A stretch of 64,000 bases of DNA from Mesorhizobium sp. ES1-4 (GTDB lineage Bacteria; Pseudomonadota; Alphaproteobacteria; Rhizobiales; Rhizobiaceae), in the NCBI RefSeq assembly GCF_020164745.1, contig NZ_JAIUGV010000003.1, positions 62,001 through 126,000 on the forward strand. The letters run 5' to 3'. Of the stretch, positions 35,117 to 43,488 are shown piece after piece (position 1 is the first letter of the stretch; each line of letters opens with the position of its first letter). The notes beneath the pieces are model-generated. The model was not told where the DNA came from and searched no databases. It saw nothing but the letters and a program-made list of their open reading frames with translations. The position numbers and the translations under genes were made by a program.

Positions 35117-36226
35117 ATGAACGCGATGACGGATCTTGGCCTCTATCGCCATCTCGACCAGATGGCGCCCTGGAACGACAGGCTGCAGGTGCTGGAAGTG
35201 ACCGGCGTCACCGACGAGGCGCCCGGCGTCAAAACCTTCACTTTCCGATCCGACAACCAGACCTGGTTCCGCTACAAACCCGGCCAGTTCGTGACGCTGG
35301 AGTTGCCGACAGCAGACGGACCGCTGATGCGCACCTACACGCTGTCGTCGTCGCCGTCGCGGCCGTTTTCGATCGCGGTGACGGTGAAGGCGCAGGCGGA
35401 CAGCATCGGCACACGCTGGATGTTCGATCACCTGACGCCGGGCTCGCACGTCAAGGCCTATGGACCGGGCGGCGACTTCTCGCTGCACAGCCATCCGGCG
35501 GCGAAATATCTGTTCATCTCGGCCGGTTCTGGCGTAACGCCGATGATGTCGATGCTGCGCTGGCTGAACGACTGCGCGCCATGGACCGATGTCGGTTTCG
35601 TCAACTGCGCGCGGCGCCCGGAAGAGATCATCTTCCGCAAGGAGCTTGAACTGCTCGGCGGCCACATGCCGGGCCTGTCACTCGGCTTCATGATCGAGGA
35701 GCGGTCGAGCCGCGAGGGCTGGTACGGCCATATGGGCCGCATCGACGCCATCCGGCTGCCGCTGCTGGCGCCCGATTTCCGCGAACGCGAAATCTTCTGC
35801 TGCGGTCCAGACCCTTTCATGCGCGCCGTGCGTGGCATGCTGGAAGCCGCCGGCTTCGACATGGCGAAATACCACCAGGAGAGCTTCGCCGCACCGGTGG
35901 TGGAGGAAATCCCGGCGCCATTCGCGGCGCCGGCGCAGGACGGTGTGGCTGTCCCCATAGAAGCCGCGACGCCGATCCGCTTCGCGCTTTCGGACGTCGA
36001 CGCCGAATGCGTCGCCGGCCAGACCGTGCTGCAGACGGCGCGCGCCTCGGGCGTGCGGATACCGGCGGCCTGCGAATTCGGCCTGTGCGGAACCTGCAAG
36101 GTGAAGAAGCTCGCCGGCGCTGTCGAGATGAGCCACAATGGCGGCATCCTCGATCACGAGATCGATGATGGTTTCATCCTGGCCTGCTGCTCCAGGCCGC
36201 TATCGGCATTGGAAATCGAGGCGTGA
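35117..36226 (+). CDS. gbcB: Rieske oxygenase reductase, glycine betaine monooxygenase beta subunit-like
   Basis: Electron-transfer partner of the oxygenase upstream, about 369 residues. A ferredoxin-NADP reductase domain binds FAD (LMRTYTLSSSPS) and NAD(P)H (YLFISAGSGVTPMMSML, then FCCGPDPFMRAV). A C-terminal plant-type [2Fe-2S] ferredoxin domain has CEFGLCGTCKVKKL and a last Cys pair in LACCSRPL. The ATG at 35117 follows AAGGACAAGGGG. The FNR-ferredoxin order matches GbcB. With the riboswitch, the gene pair looks like a B12-responsive demethylation operon. Confidence 0.87.
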   Translation: MNAMTDLGLYRHLDQMAPWNDRLQVLEVTGVTDEAPGVKTFTFRSDNQTWFRYKPGQFVTLELPTADGPLMRTYTLSSSPSRPFSIAVTVKAQADSIGTRWMFDHLTPGSHVKAYGPGGDFSLHSHPAAKYLFISAGSGVTPMMSMLRWLNDCAPWTDVGFVNCARRPEEIIFRKELELLGGHMPGLSLGFMIEERSSREGWYGHMGRIDAIRLPLLAPDFREREIFCCGPDPFMRAVRGMLEAAGFDMAKYHQESFAAPVVEEIPAPFAAPAQDGVAVPIEAATPIRFALSDVDAECVAGQTVLQTARASGVRIPAACEFGLCGTCKVKKLAGAVEMSHNGGILDHEIDDGFILACCSRPLSALEIEA

Positions 36227-36357
36227 TGCCGAACTGATCGCGGAATAGTCGGCACCTCGCCAGCACAGCTTGCCTTGCCAACGAAGAACCGAGCGTTTAC
36301 AGGCGTTGTTGGTGGAAGCAGTCCTGCTGGCGGGCAGGAATGTAACGCGGGGCAACA

Positions 36358-36789
36358 ATGAAGCATGATTCCCATGCCTATGCGGTTGCGAGCCGGGATA
36401 TCGTTTTCGAATCCTTCGATGGCGAGGCCGTGGTTCTCAACCTTGCGAACGGCAAATATTTCGGCTTCTCCGATTCCGGCAGCAAGGCATGGCAGGCGCT
36501 TTCATCCGGAGTGGATGCCCAGGCTCTGATCGGGCTGGCCGCGGGCGGCTCGACAATAGGCCAGGCCGAGCTCGAACACTTCATATCGCAGTTGCTCGAA
36601 CTGGGTTTGCTGGTGCGTTCTGAAGCAACGGCGCAGCCATTGCCAGGCGAATTGCCCGCCGGGCTTGCCGCCACGAACGAGCCGCTCAATGTCAGCATTC
36701 ACGACGACCTCGCCGACCTGATCGTCGTCGATCCCATCCATGAGGTCGAGGAACCCCTTGGCTGGCCGGCGGTCAAGCAGGCTTCCTGA
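36358..36789 (+). CDS. PqqD-like protein of an HprK-like kinase cluster
   Basis: A 143-residue protein. Residues about 10-90 fit the PqqD fold (SRDIVFESFDGEAVVLNLANG, then KYFGFSDSGSKAWQAL and a C-terminal helix around ISQLLELGLLV). PqqD-like domains bind leader peptides in peptide-modification systems, but related proteins also occur beside HprK-like kinases in polysaccharide-type loci. The last 50 residues are acidic and unusual. It is the first gene of a five-gene set and starts 131 bp after gbcB, in a stretch with no small precursor-peptide frame. Function unknown; the call rests on the pattern and the neighbour. Confidence 0.75.
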   Translation: MKHDSHAYAVASRDIVFESFDGEAVVLNLANGKYFGFSDSGSKAWQALSSGVDAQALIGLAAGGSTIGQAELEHFISQLLELGLLVRSEATAQPLPGELPAGLAATNEPLNVSIHDDLADLIVVDPIHEVEEPLGWPAVKQAS

Positions 36790-36822
36790 AGCGCCGGCCG
36801 CTGCCGTGATGGAAGGCGCTTG

Positions 36823-37872
36823 ATGCCGCGCGTCACGCTCGAAACCTTGCCCGATTATGCCCGGTATGTCATCGCCGCCGCTGAAGGCGCGGCCTCGCGC
36901 TATCCGACCACACGAAAGGTTCGCCTGCCCTGGCTGGAACTGACCGCGCATCTGGGTCACGGCGTGCTTGCCGATGCACTGAGCCACGCATTCGTGGAGG
37001 CCGTGCATGATCAGCCGGAACCGTCCGCGTGCCGCATCTTCATCGCCCATCCCGGCATCGATGGCATTCCGGAGCCGGCGCGATGGGGCGACGCGCATTT
37101 TACCGAGCACGGCTTTGCCAAACGGCTCGCCGAAGCCGGCTTGCGCGGGCATTATTTCCACGACCTGGATTTCTGGCAGGTCTACGATCCGCAGCGTCGC
37201 GTTGGCGTGCAGCTGATGGCCTCGGCCGATGCCTTTCCGCCCTGGGAGCCGGGGGCACCGCTGCGCGTCTTCCTGCATTGGGAATATGCCGCGCGCGGCA
37301 TGCGGCTGACCCATGCCGGCACGCTCGGCGCCGGCGGCAAGGGTATCCTGCTTGCCGGCTCGGGCGGGGCCGGCAAATCCGGCACCGTCGCCGCTGGCCT
37401 GCTCAACGGGCTCGACAGTGTCGGCGACGATTATGTGCTGATCGATCTCGCCGGAGGCGTGACCGCGCGGCCCCTTTTCTCGACGCTGAAGCAGGACGCG
37501 CACGGTTTCGCGCGGCTGGGCCTGCAACAGCGGCTAACGGCGCAAGGCCCGCTGAACTGGCAGGGCAAGCACACGTTTCACATCGAGGGCATCGCGCCCA
37601 GGCCGGTGCCCATGATGCTGGACATCGTCGCGCTGGTGGTGCCACATATCAGCGGTGGCGGAGCAAGTTCGATTATGCCGATGTCGCGCAGGGATGCCAT
37701 GATTGCCTTGGCGCCGTCCGGCATCGCGCAGATGCCGGGCGAGCGTGAAAGCGGCTTTCGCTTCTTCAGCGATCTCACCCGCCTGCTGCCGTGCTACCGT
37801 CTGTCGCTGGGGACGCAGCCTCGGGAGATCGCCAGCACGATCGAGGATTTCCTGACACGAGGCGCCTGGTGA
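36823..37872 (+). CDS. HprK-like kinase (HprK-related kinase A type)
   Basis: A 349-residue protein related to HPr kinase. The P-loop LLAGSGGAGKSGTVA lies near residue 180, and SVGDDYVLIDL follows as a Walker B-like strand. True HprK, encoded separately at 48122, has the same order but is much shorter. The N-terminal 165 residues are not recognised. It follows the PqqD-like gene by 33 bases and overlaps the first glycosyltransferase by four bases. HprK-like kinases beside PqqD-like and nucleotidyltransferase-fold proteins form a recurrent uncharacterised gene set. The substrate of the kinase, if active, is unknown. Confidence 0.78.
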   Translation: MPRVTLETLPDYARYVIAAAEGAASRYPTTRKVRLPWLELTAHLGHGVLADALSHAFVEAVHDQPEPSACRIFIAHPGIDGIPEPARWGDAHFTEHGFAKRLAEAGLRGHYFHDLDFWQVYDPQRRVGVQLMASADAFPPWEPGAPLRVFLHWEYAARGMRLTHAGTLGAGGKGILLAGSGGAGKSGTVAAGLLNGLDSVGDDYVLIDLAGGVTARPLFSTLKQDAHGFARLGLQQRLTAQGPLNWQGKHTFHIEGIAPRPVPMMLDIVALVVPHISGGGASSIMPMSRRDAMIALAPSGIAQMPGERESGFRFFSDLTRLLPCYRLSLGTQPREIASTIEDFLTRGAW

Positions 37873-38621
37873 AGCTCAGCGTGATCATGCCTGTGTACAA
37901 TCGCGAGCGCTATGTCGTCCCGGCGCTGAGCTCGCTGATCAGGCAGCGCGCTGACGCCGATCTCGACATCATCGTCATCGACGACGGTTCGACCGATGGC
38001 TCGGCCGAGGCCGTGCGCGCGATGATGGGAGATCATTCCTGCATCCGGCTGTTCCAGCAAGAGAACATGGGAGTGACGCGGGCGCGCAACAGCGGGCTCA
38101 GGCAGCTGAAGCCTGAAGCAGAACTCGTGTCGTTCCTCGATTCGGACGACATCTCGCCAGCCGGGCGCTTCAAGGCCGATGTCGAGCTTTTCCGCAAGTA
38201 TCCCGATCTCGATCTGACCTATTCGAGGATGATGCTGGTCGACAAGATCGACGACGGGACCCTGGAGCCCACTGCGGACAGCAACAGCATCACGGTTCGC
38301 GGCATTCATCTGTCGGCGGCGATCTTCGCGCGCCGCCTCGTCGCGCGCATAGGCGATTTCGACGAGGACTTCGTTCAGGCCGAAGACACCGACTACCTGC
38401 TGCGCGGCTTTGAGCTTGGGCCCAGATACGTGCTTCCCGACACGGTTGCGCTCTATTACAGACGGCATGCGGGCAACATGACGAGGCAGGAGGGCGTCCA
38501 GTCGCGGGAATTCCTGCGCGCCATCTACAAATCCATGAAACGGCGCAAGGCCGACCCGTCGCTGCGGCCGATCGAAGGTATCTTCGAGCTCGACAAGCTT
38601 TCAGATTGGCGTTCCCTGTGA
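37869..38621 (+). CDS. Glycosyltransferase family 2 protein
   Basis: A GT-A fold glycosyltransferase of 250 residues. KLSVIMPVYNRERYVVPAL at the start, IIVIDDGSTDGSAEAV near residue 37 and the metal-binding SFLDSDDISPAGR near residue 95 are the family pattern. QAEDTDYLLRGFELG fits the ED acceptor motif. The GTG at 37869 is used: it lies in a GTGA overlap with the HprK-like stop. No membrane helix, so it is probably cytoplasmic or peripheral. Donor and acceptor sugars cannot be told. Confidence 0.88.
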   Translation: MKLSVIMPVYNRERYVVPALSSLIRQRADADLDIIVIDDGSTDGSAEAVRAMMGDHSCIRLFQQENMGVTRARNSGLRQLKPEAELVSFLDSDDISPAGRFKADVELFRKYPDLDLTYSRMMLVDKIDDGTLEPTADSNSITVRGIHLSAAIFARRLVARIGDFDEDFVQAEDTDYLLRGFELGPRYVLPDTVALYYRRHAGNMTRQEGVQSREFLRAIYKSMKRRKADPSLRPIEGIFELDKLSDWRSL

Positions 38622-39298
38622 TGAGCGGATACGGCGTCGTCATACCGGCCTTCAACGCCAGCGGCACCATCGCGAAGACGCTGCAATCGGTCGCGGCTCA
38701 GACGGTGCGGCCGGAGCTGGTGGTGATCGTCGACGACGGATCAACCGACGATCTCGCCGCGGCGATCGGTGGAACGAACCTGCCGCTGCAGCTGCTGCGC
38801 CAGGCAAATGCCGGCCCGGGCAGCGCGACGACCAGAGGCATCGCCGCGCTGTCGACGCCGTTCATCGCAACGCTCGACGCCGACGATCTGTGGCTGCCGA
38901 CCAAGATCGAGGACCAGCTTGCATATCTGCGAGGATTGCCCAGAACGTCGGGCGTCTTCTGCCATTTGCGAAACTTCCGCAATGACCAGCCCGATGCGAC
39001 CGAGGACGCCGCCGTGCCCGGCTGGTCGCGGAGCACGATGCTGATCCGGCGCGAGGTCGCCGAGACCGTCGGACCCGTCGTCGATCCGCCGGGCGGCCGC
39101 GGCGAAATGATCGACTGGATCGCGCGGGCACGCGAGGCTGGGTTTGCGCTCGACATGATGGACGAGGTGCTGGCGCTGCGCCGCATCAGGCCTGGTAGCC
39201 TGTCCTACGGGCGCGATGCGGCGCGCGACCGCGGCTATCTCGAAGTGGCGCGACTGGCCATGCTGCGGCGAGCTCGGAACAAGGCCGGCGCGGGCTGA
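38621..39298 (+). CDS. Second glycosyltransferase family 2 protein
   Basis: A 225-residue GT2 protein. YGVVIPAFNASGTIAKTL, LVVIVDDGSTDDLAAAI and the DxD-like ATLDADDLWLPTKIE are clear. It is diverged from the preceding glycosyltransferase and shorter at its C-terminus. The ATG at 38621 shares one base with the previous stop, and its own stop shares one base with the next ATG. Such tight packing points to one translation unit and a shared pathway. Confidence 0.88.
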   Translation: MSGYGVVIPAFNASGTIAKTLQSVAAQTVRPELVVIVDDGSTDDLAAAIGGTNLPLQLLRQANAGPGSATTRGIAALSTPFIATLDADDLWLPTKIEDQLAYLRGLPRTSGVFCHLRNFRNDQPDATEDAAVPGWSRSTMLIRREVAETVGPVVDPPGGRGEMIDWIARAREAGFALDMMDEVLALRRIRPGSLSYGRDAARDRGYLEVARLAMLRRARNKAGAG

Positions 39299-40827
39299 TG
39301 ACGCGCATTCGCCGCATCAGCAGACGCTTCCCGGACTATGGCTGGTCCTGGCCGACGGGCGGGCTCGACCAGTTGCTCAAGGCCGCCCTTCTTGCCGATG
39401 ACGACGCGGCCGCCGGTCAAGCGATGCAGTGGCTGAGTGCGAACGACATCGATCTCGTCTCTTTCAGGGAGCATCGGCTGCTGGCTGCGATCTGCGACCG
39501 GTTCGGCCGGAAACTGGCCGGCCATTCCGCCTATCCACGTCTTGTCGGTCTGCAAAAGATGCTGTGGACCAAGTCGCGCATGGCGATGCGCGAGGCCGAA
39601 CCGACGCTGCAGGCGATGACGGACGCCGGATGCCTCGTGATGCTGATCAAGGGCGCCAGCCGCATCGCCTTGAACGCATCGGCACAGCGCGGCCGGGTGG
39701 CGCACGACATCGACATATTGGTGCGGCCGCGGGACATGCCGGCGGCGTTCGACGTGCTGCGCGACAGCGACTGGCAGATCGCCACCGGGGTGAGCCCGCA
39801 ATATCTGAGGACAAGACTGGCCTCGCTGCGGTCGATGAACTTCTTCAAGGGCAGTTATGGCGACATCGATCTGCACCAGCTTGCGTATGACGGTTCGCAG
39901 CAAAGCGACGAGGACGACCTGGCGATCTGGCGGCGGGCGGAGGCGGCCGAATTCAGCGGTGTCGGCGTGCTGGTGCCGTCGCCCGCGGACCGCATCGCGC
40001 TCGCCATCGCGCATGGCGGGCTCGACGCCCACACGCACAGCGATTGGCTGGTCGATTGCGCAGTGGCCATTCGCGCCGGCGACGTCGACTGGGACGTGTT
40101 CCTCGATGTTGTCGCCAGGCGCGGCCTTGCCGTCGCCGCGGCGGTGGCGCTCTCCTACCTTGCGCTCGATATCGGCGTGGCGGTGCCGGACAGGGTGCTG
40201 GCGCGCGTGCTGGACATGGCCGACCGCACCGGCCTTTCGCGCTGGTCGGCGGTGCTGCAGGCCAAGCCGCGAACCGATTTCGGCAGGCTGACCTGGCTGT
40301 CTCGCGGCTTTGCCAAGCAATTGCGGCTGAGACGCAAGGGCGGCCGGCTGCGGCAGGAGCCATCCGCCAAGGCGTGGCGCGGCAAGGCATGGAGTGGCAA
40401 GACATGGAGTGGCAAGACATGGAGTGGCAAGACATGGCGCGGCGGGCCGTCCGGCGGCGAGCCGCTGGAAAGATCGTCGCCCCCGGTCTTCTCGCAGACC
40501 ATACCTTGCCCGCCCACGGTGGGGGAAATGATGCTGGACATCACGGTCAGGATCAGCGTTCCGCCGGTCCGGCGCCGTATCGAAATGGAGATCAACGAGG
40601 ATGACGGCCACGTCGCGCGTCTGCGTGCCATGGCCATCAGCCGCTCTGGTGGGGAAAGAGTGCTGCGCTTTCGCGGCAAGGTTACATTCGACGGCCGGCA
40701 GCATGTCTTGACGCTGGAGGCGCGGCCATCGCGGCAATTCCGCCAATGGGATGATCAGGCGACTGTCGCCGCCTACGGCGCATTGCCGTTCCATCTGGTC
40801 TCGGCGACCTTTTCGGCGATCGGCTGA
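39298..40827 (+). CDS. Nucleotidyltransferase-fold protein (uncharacterised family) with a repeat region
   Basis: A 509-residue protein of the uncharacterised nucleotidyltransferase family found beside HprK-like and PqqD-like genes. The N-terminal part (about 1-330) has LVMLIKGASRIALN and VAHDIDILVRPRDMPAAFDVL, the likely DxD metal site, then DIDLHQLAYDG. Residues 359-383 are five copies of a (A/T)W(S/R)GK pentapeptide encoded by a 15-bp tandem repeat. The C-terminal 100 residues form an unrelated beta-rich segment (MMLDITVRISVPPVRRRIE). It is the last gene of the cluster. No activity can be assigned; the repeat could be a flexible linker. Confidence 0.8.
   Translation: MTRIRRISRRFPDYGWSWPTGGLDQLLKAALLADDDAAAGQAMQWLSANDIDLVSFREHRLLAAICDRFGRKLAGHSAYPRLVGLQKMLWTKSRMAMREAEPTLQAMTDAGCLVMLIKGASRIALNASAQRGRVAHDIDILVRPRDMPAAFDVLRDSDWQIATGVSPQYLRTRLASLRSMNFFKGSYGDIDLHQLAYDGSQQSDEDDLAIWRRAEAAEFSGVGVLVPSPADRIALAIAHGGLDAHTHSDWLVDCAVAIRAGDVDWDVFLDVVARRGLAVAAAVALSYLALDIGVAVPDRVLARVLDMADRTGLSRWSAVLQAKPRTDFGRLTWLSRGFAKQLRLRRKGGRLRQEPSAKAWRGKAWSGKTWSGKTWSGKTWRGGPSGGEPLERSSPPVFSQTIPCPPTVGEMMLDITVRISVPPVRRRIEMEINEDDGHVARLRAMAISRSGGERVLRFRGKVTFDGRQHVLTLEARPSRQFRQWDDQATVAAYGALPFHLVSATFSAIG
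40372..40446. repeat. 15-bp tandem repeat (5 units) inside the nucleotidyltransferase gene
   Basis: Five in-frame 15-bp units; the inner ones read ACATGGAGTGGCAAG. Units 3 and 4 are identical, and the others differ at a few bases. Each encodes five residues with an invariant Trp, so unit gain or loss would not shift the frame. Confidence 0.9.
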
Positions 40828-40923
40828 GTTATCAGCGTTCACCGGTCAGGCCGCACGAGCGGATCAAGCTCCCGATGGACACCTTGCGAAAACAGCCCAG
40901 GGCAGAGTCGCGGCAATCGTTCC

Positions 40924-42150
40924 CTATGGCGATGATGTCTGGCCGTCAGCTATCGTCGAGGCAAGGCTCCCGCGTTCGCGGGCTCTTATGTCGGCAAGCA
41001 TCCATGCCGACAGGGACAAGGGCACCAACACGCCGATGCCAAGCCCGATACCGTTCACCAGATGGGCGATGGCGGGGTAGAGCCAGATGAGTGCCAGGAA
41101 AATCCGGGGCGTGTCGGCGCGCGCCGAAAACAGGTAGGCCACGGCAACGGCAAGACCGACCGTGTCGTAGCTGTAGCCGTAAGGCGTCGCGACCGTTGCC
41201 AGCACGGCGGTAAGGACCACTCTTTCGCCGTGCTCGACCTGCCGCCGAGGCAGCCAGACCCAGACGCTGGCGCAGATTGCGGCAAAGGTCGCAACGGCTT
41301 GCATCGCATAGGATACCGTCAGCCCGGCGCCGAATGCACGCGCCAGGAAGAACATGGTTGCGGCGTTGGCCTGATAGGCTTGCGGAAAGGGTGCCTCCAG
41401 GATCGCTGTCATCAGGGGACGGGTTTGGGTCCAGAACAGATGCCAGACGTCGAATCCGAGCAAGAGCCCGGTCAACATGAACAGCGCGGCCGATGACAGG
41501 GCCGCGGCGGCGATGGCGCGCCAGTTGCCGCTGGCCAGCAGGCAGAACGGCACCAGAATGCCCAGATGCGGCTTGGTCGTCAGCAAGCCGAACAGCAGCC
41601 CGGCCAGGATTGGCCGTTTTGGCACCACGGCCAGCCCGCCGATAAGAAGAGCGGTGGTAAGGGCGCCGTTCTGGCCGAAGATGGCGTTGATGAAGACGGC
41701 CGGGCATACAAGAACGGCCGCTTCGGCCGCTGTGCCCAGTTTCAGCGGCCGCACCGCCAGCCACAGGCAGAAGACAGTGCCGAAAGTCCAGATGACATAG
41801 GCCGGGAAGATCGGCAGCAGCGCCAGCGGCGCACCGAAGATCAGGATGCTGGGCGGGTAGCTCCATTCCTGGTTGGGAAGATCGGGCGAAAACATCCGCC
41901 GCAAGGCCGCGCGATAGCTGTCGACGTCAAACAGCCAGGCCACATGGCCGTCGAGCGCCATGCGTCCACCGGCCCACAGATTGGTGAAATCCCAATAAGG
42001 CAGCCGGTCACTGAGTTCGGAGAAGCCGTGCTCGTCGAAGGTCCACAAGGCAAAATGGTAGCGCAGTCCGATCAGAATTCCCGTGCACAGCACAAGTGCC
42101 GCGAAACGGAAATCGGATCGATTGCGGGCATTCTGATCGGCCTGTGCCAT
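40924..42150 (-). CDS. GT87-like (DUF2029) membrane glycosyltransferase
   Basis: A polytopic membrane protein of 408 residues with about ten hydrophobic segments. YWDFTNLWAGGRMALDG in the first large loop and EWSYPPSILIFGAPLALLP near residue 95 are typical of the polyprenol-phosphate-dependent mannosyltransferase-like DUF2029 family. LTTKPHLGILVPFCLL near residue 190 also fits. Catalysis would use a lipid-linked sugar on the periplasmic side. It is convergent with the five-gene cluster, 96 bp from its end. A link to the two GT2 genes is plausible but unproven. Confidence 0.82.
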   Translation of the reverse strand: MAQADQNARNRSDFRFAALVLCTGILIGLRYHFALWTFDEHGFSELSDRLPYWDFTNLWAGGRMALDGHVAWLFDVDSYRAALRRMFSPDLPNQEWSYPPSILIFGAPLALLPIFPAYVIWTFGTVFCLWLAVRPLKLGTAAEAAVLVCPAVFINAIFGQNGALTTALLIGGLAVVPKRPILAGLLFGLLTTKPHLGILVPFCLLASGNWRAIAAAALSSAALFMLTGLLLGFDVWHLFWTQTRPLMTAILEAPFPQAYQANAATMFFLARAFGAGLTVSYAMQAVATFAAICASVWVWLPRRQVEHGERVVLTAVLATVATPYGYSYDTVGLAVAVAYLFSARADTPRIFLALIWLYPAIAHLVNGIGLGIGVLVPLSLSAWMLADIRARERGSLASTIADGQTSSP

Positions 42151-42205
42151 TGTGCTGTTTCCGAGACCCTGTCCGCCTTGATAAGCGAGGCGCGTTAAGA
42201 TCGGC

Positions 42206-42835
42206 TTATTTGGAGGTGTCGTCGGGCTTCGTTACCCGCCGCAGCGTCAGATTGATCCTGCCGCCGTTCTTGAGCAGCGCCGAGGTCGAAGGGTAGATGC
42301 GGTCGACGCCATGAAAGGCAAGACGGCCCTCGCCGCCAAGCACGACGACATCGCCGCTTTTCAGCCTGAACGATTTGGTGGCGCCATCGCGCGTTGTCTG
42401 GCCGACCCTGAACAGACAGTCGTCACCCAGCGAGATCGAGACGACGGGTGCCGAGAAATCGGCTTCGTCTCGATCCTGATGCAGGCCCATCTTCGCGTCA
42501 GGCGTGTAGAAGTTGATCAGGCAGGCCTCCGGCGGCTCCGGATAGCCCGACACCTGCCGCCACAGGTCGAGCAGACTGTCGGGGATGGGCGGCCATGGCT
42601 CCGCGGTCAGCGGATGCGTCGGCTGGTAGCGATAGCCGCGTTCCTTGTCGGTGACCCAGCCGAGCGGACCGCAATTGGTCATGCGCACGCTCATCTCCTT
42701 GCCGGTCCGCGGCATGGCCGGCACGAACAGCGGCGCTCGCTGGACGATGCTCCTCACCTCGTCGACCAGCGTCTCCTGGACGGCGCGGGAGAGATGGGCC
42801 GGCATGTGGCGGACGCCTTTGGGCAGAACGAGCAT
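42206..42835 (-). CDS. alkB: Alpha-ketoglutarate-dependent DNA/RNA dealkylase AlkB
   Basis: Fe(II)/2-oxoglutarate dioxygenase that removes methyl groups from 1-methyladenine and 3-methylcytosine. The 209-residue protein has the iron ligands HQDRDEADF (HxD) and FHGVDR, the 2-oxoglutarate-binding RINLTLRRV, and NFYTPDAKMGLHQD leading into the site. The upstream PLGWVTDKERGYRY matches the AlkB nucleotide lid. The ATG at 42835 has GAGGTGAG just upstream; a GTG at 42847 is an alternative. The gene stands alone, 55 bp downstream of the GT87-like start region on the same strand. Confidence 0.93.
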   Translation of the reverse strand: MLVLPKGVRHMPAHLSRAVQETLVDEVRSIVQRAPLFVPAMPRTGKEMSVRMTNCGPLGWVTDKERGYRYQPTHPLTAEPWPPIPDSLLDLWRQVSGYPEPPEACLINFYTPDAKMGLHQDRDEADFSAPVVSISLGDDCLFRVGQTTRDGATKSFRLKSGDVVVLGGEGRLAFHGVDRIYPSTSALLKNGGRINLTLRRVTKPDDTSK

Positions 42836-43026
42836 GGATTGGCTCACCTCGCGAACATTCTGAGCCGCAAGATGCCACCATCATACGCACGGGGCGACCC
42901 GAAAAGCCCGTGTCGATGTCAACAAAATTGCCGAAGCGGGAAGGGGTAAATCGCCTTCCCGAATTCGCCAAAAGCGGTGGACGGATAAGGAATGGAAGCC
43001 GGTTTGTACACGGGCCGTTGTGTTGC

Positions 43027-43464
43027 TCAATCGTTCTCCACCCGGCCGCGCAGCTTCTTGATCGTGCCGCGTCCCGCCTTGCTCTTCAGCCGGCGCTCGA
43101 CCGCACCCTTGGACGGCCTTGTCTTCTTGCGCGGCGGTGGCGGCGGTTCGGCGGCCTTGGCCACCAGGGCGGTGAGCCTGGCCCGTGCATCGGCGCGGTT
43201 CTGTTCCTGCGTGCGGAAGCGGCCGGCCTCGATGACGATGACGCCGTCCTTGGTGGCGCGCTGGCCGGCAAGTTTTATGACCCGCTCGCGCACGCGGTCC
43301 GACAGGCCCTCCGCGTTTTGCGCGTCGAAGCGAAGCTGCACCGCCGTCGCCACCTTGTTGACGTTCTGGCCGCCGGGACCGGACGAGCGGATGAAATCCT
43401 CGTGCAGGTCGCCCGGGTGGATCACGGCCTCGCCTGATATGATGATGTCGTCGTCGATCGGCAT
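43027..43464 (-). CDS. arfB: Ribosome rescue hydrolase ArfB (YaeJ-like)
   Basis: A 145-residue codon-independent peptidyl-tRNA hydrolase that frees ribosomes stalled at mRNA ends. The catalytic GGQ lies in SSGPGGQNVNKVATAV near residue 28. The C-terminal tail is rich in Lys, Arg and Pro (PPPPPRKKTRPSKGAVERRL), which enters the mRNA channel in this family. The ATG at 43464 gives MPIDDDIIISG, the usual N-terminus; an upstream in-frame start would read through the pckA terminator and is rejected. Confidence 0.93.
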   Translation of the reverse strand: MPIDDDIIISGEAVIHPGDLHEDFIRSSGPGGQNVNKVATAVQLRFDAQNAEGLSDRVRERVIKLAGQRATKDGVIVIEAGRFRTQEQNRADARARLTALVAKAAEPPPPPRKKTRPSKGAVERRLKSKAGRGTIKKLRGRVEND

Positions 43465-43488
43465 GCCGCAGTCATGGCGCGGCGCACC

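Noticed and set aside
36227-36357. Possible precursor peptide gene before the PqqD-like gene
   Set aside because: Short frames on both strands lack a ribosome site and end quickly; a 73-codon minus-strand frame overlaps gbcB and shows no leader-core pattern.
40372-40446. Tandem repeat considered as a CRISPR array
   Set aside because: Units are contiguous 15-bp copies with no spacers, lie in a coding frame, and no cas genes are present.
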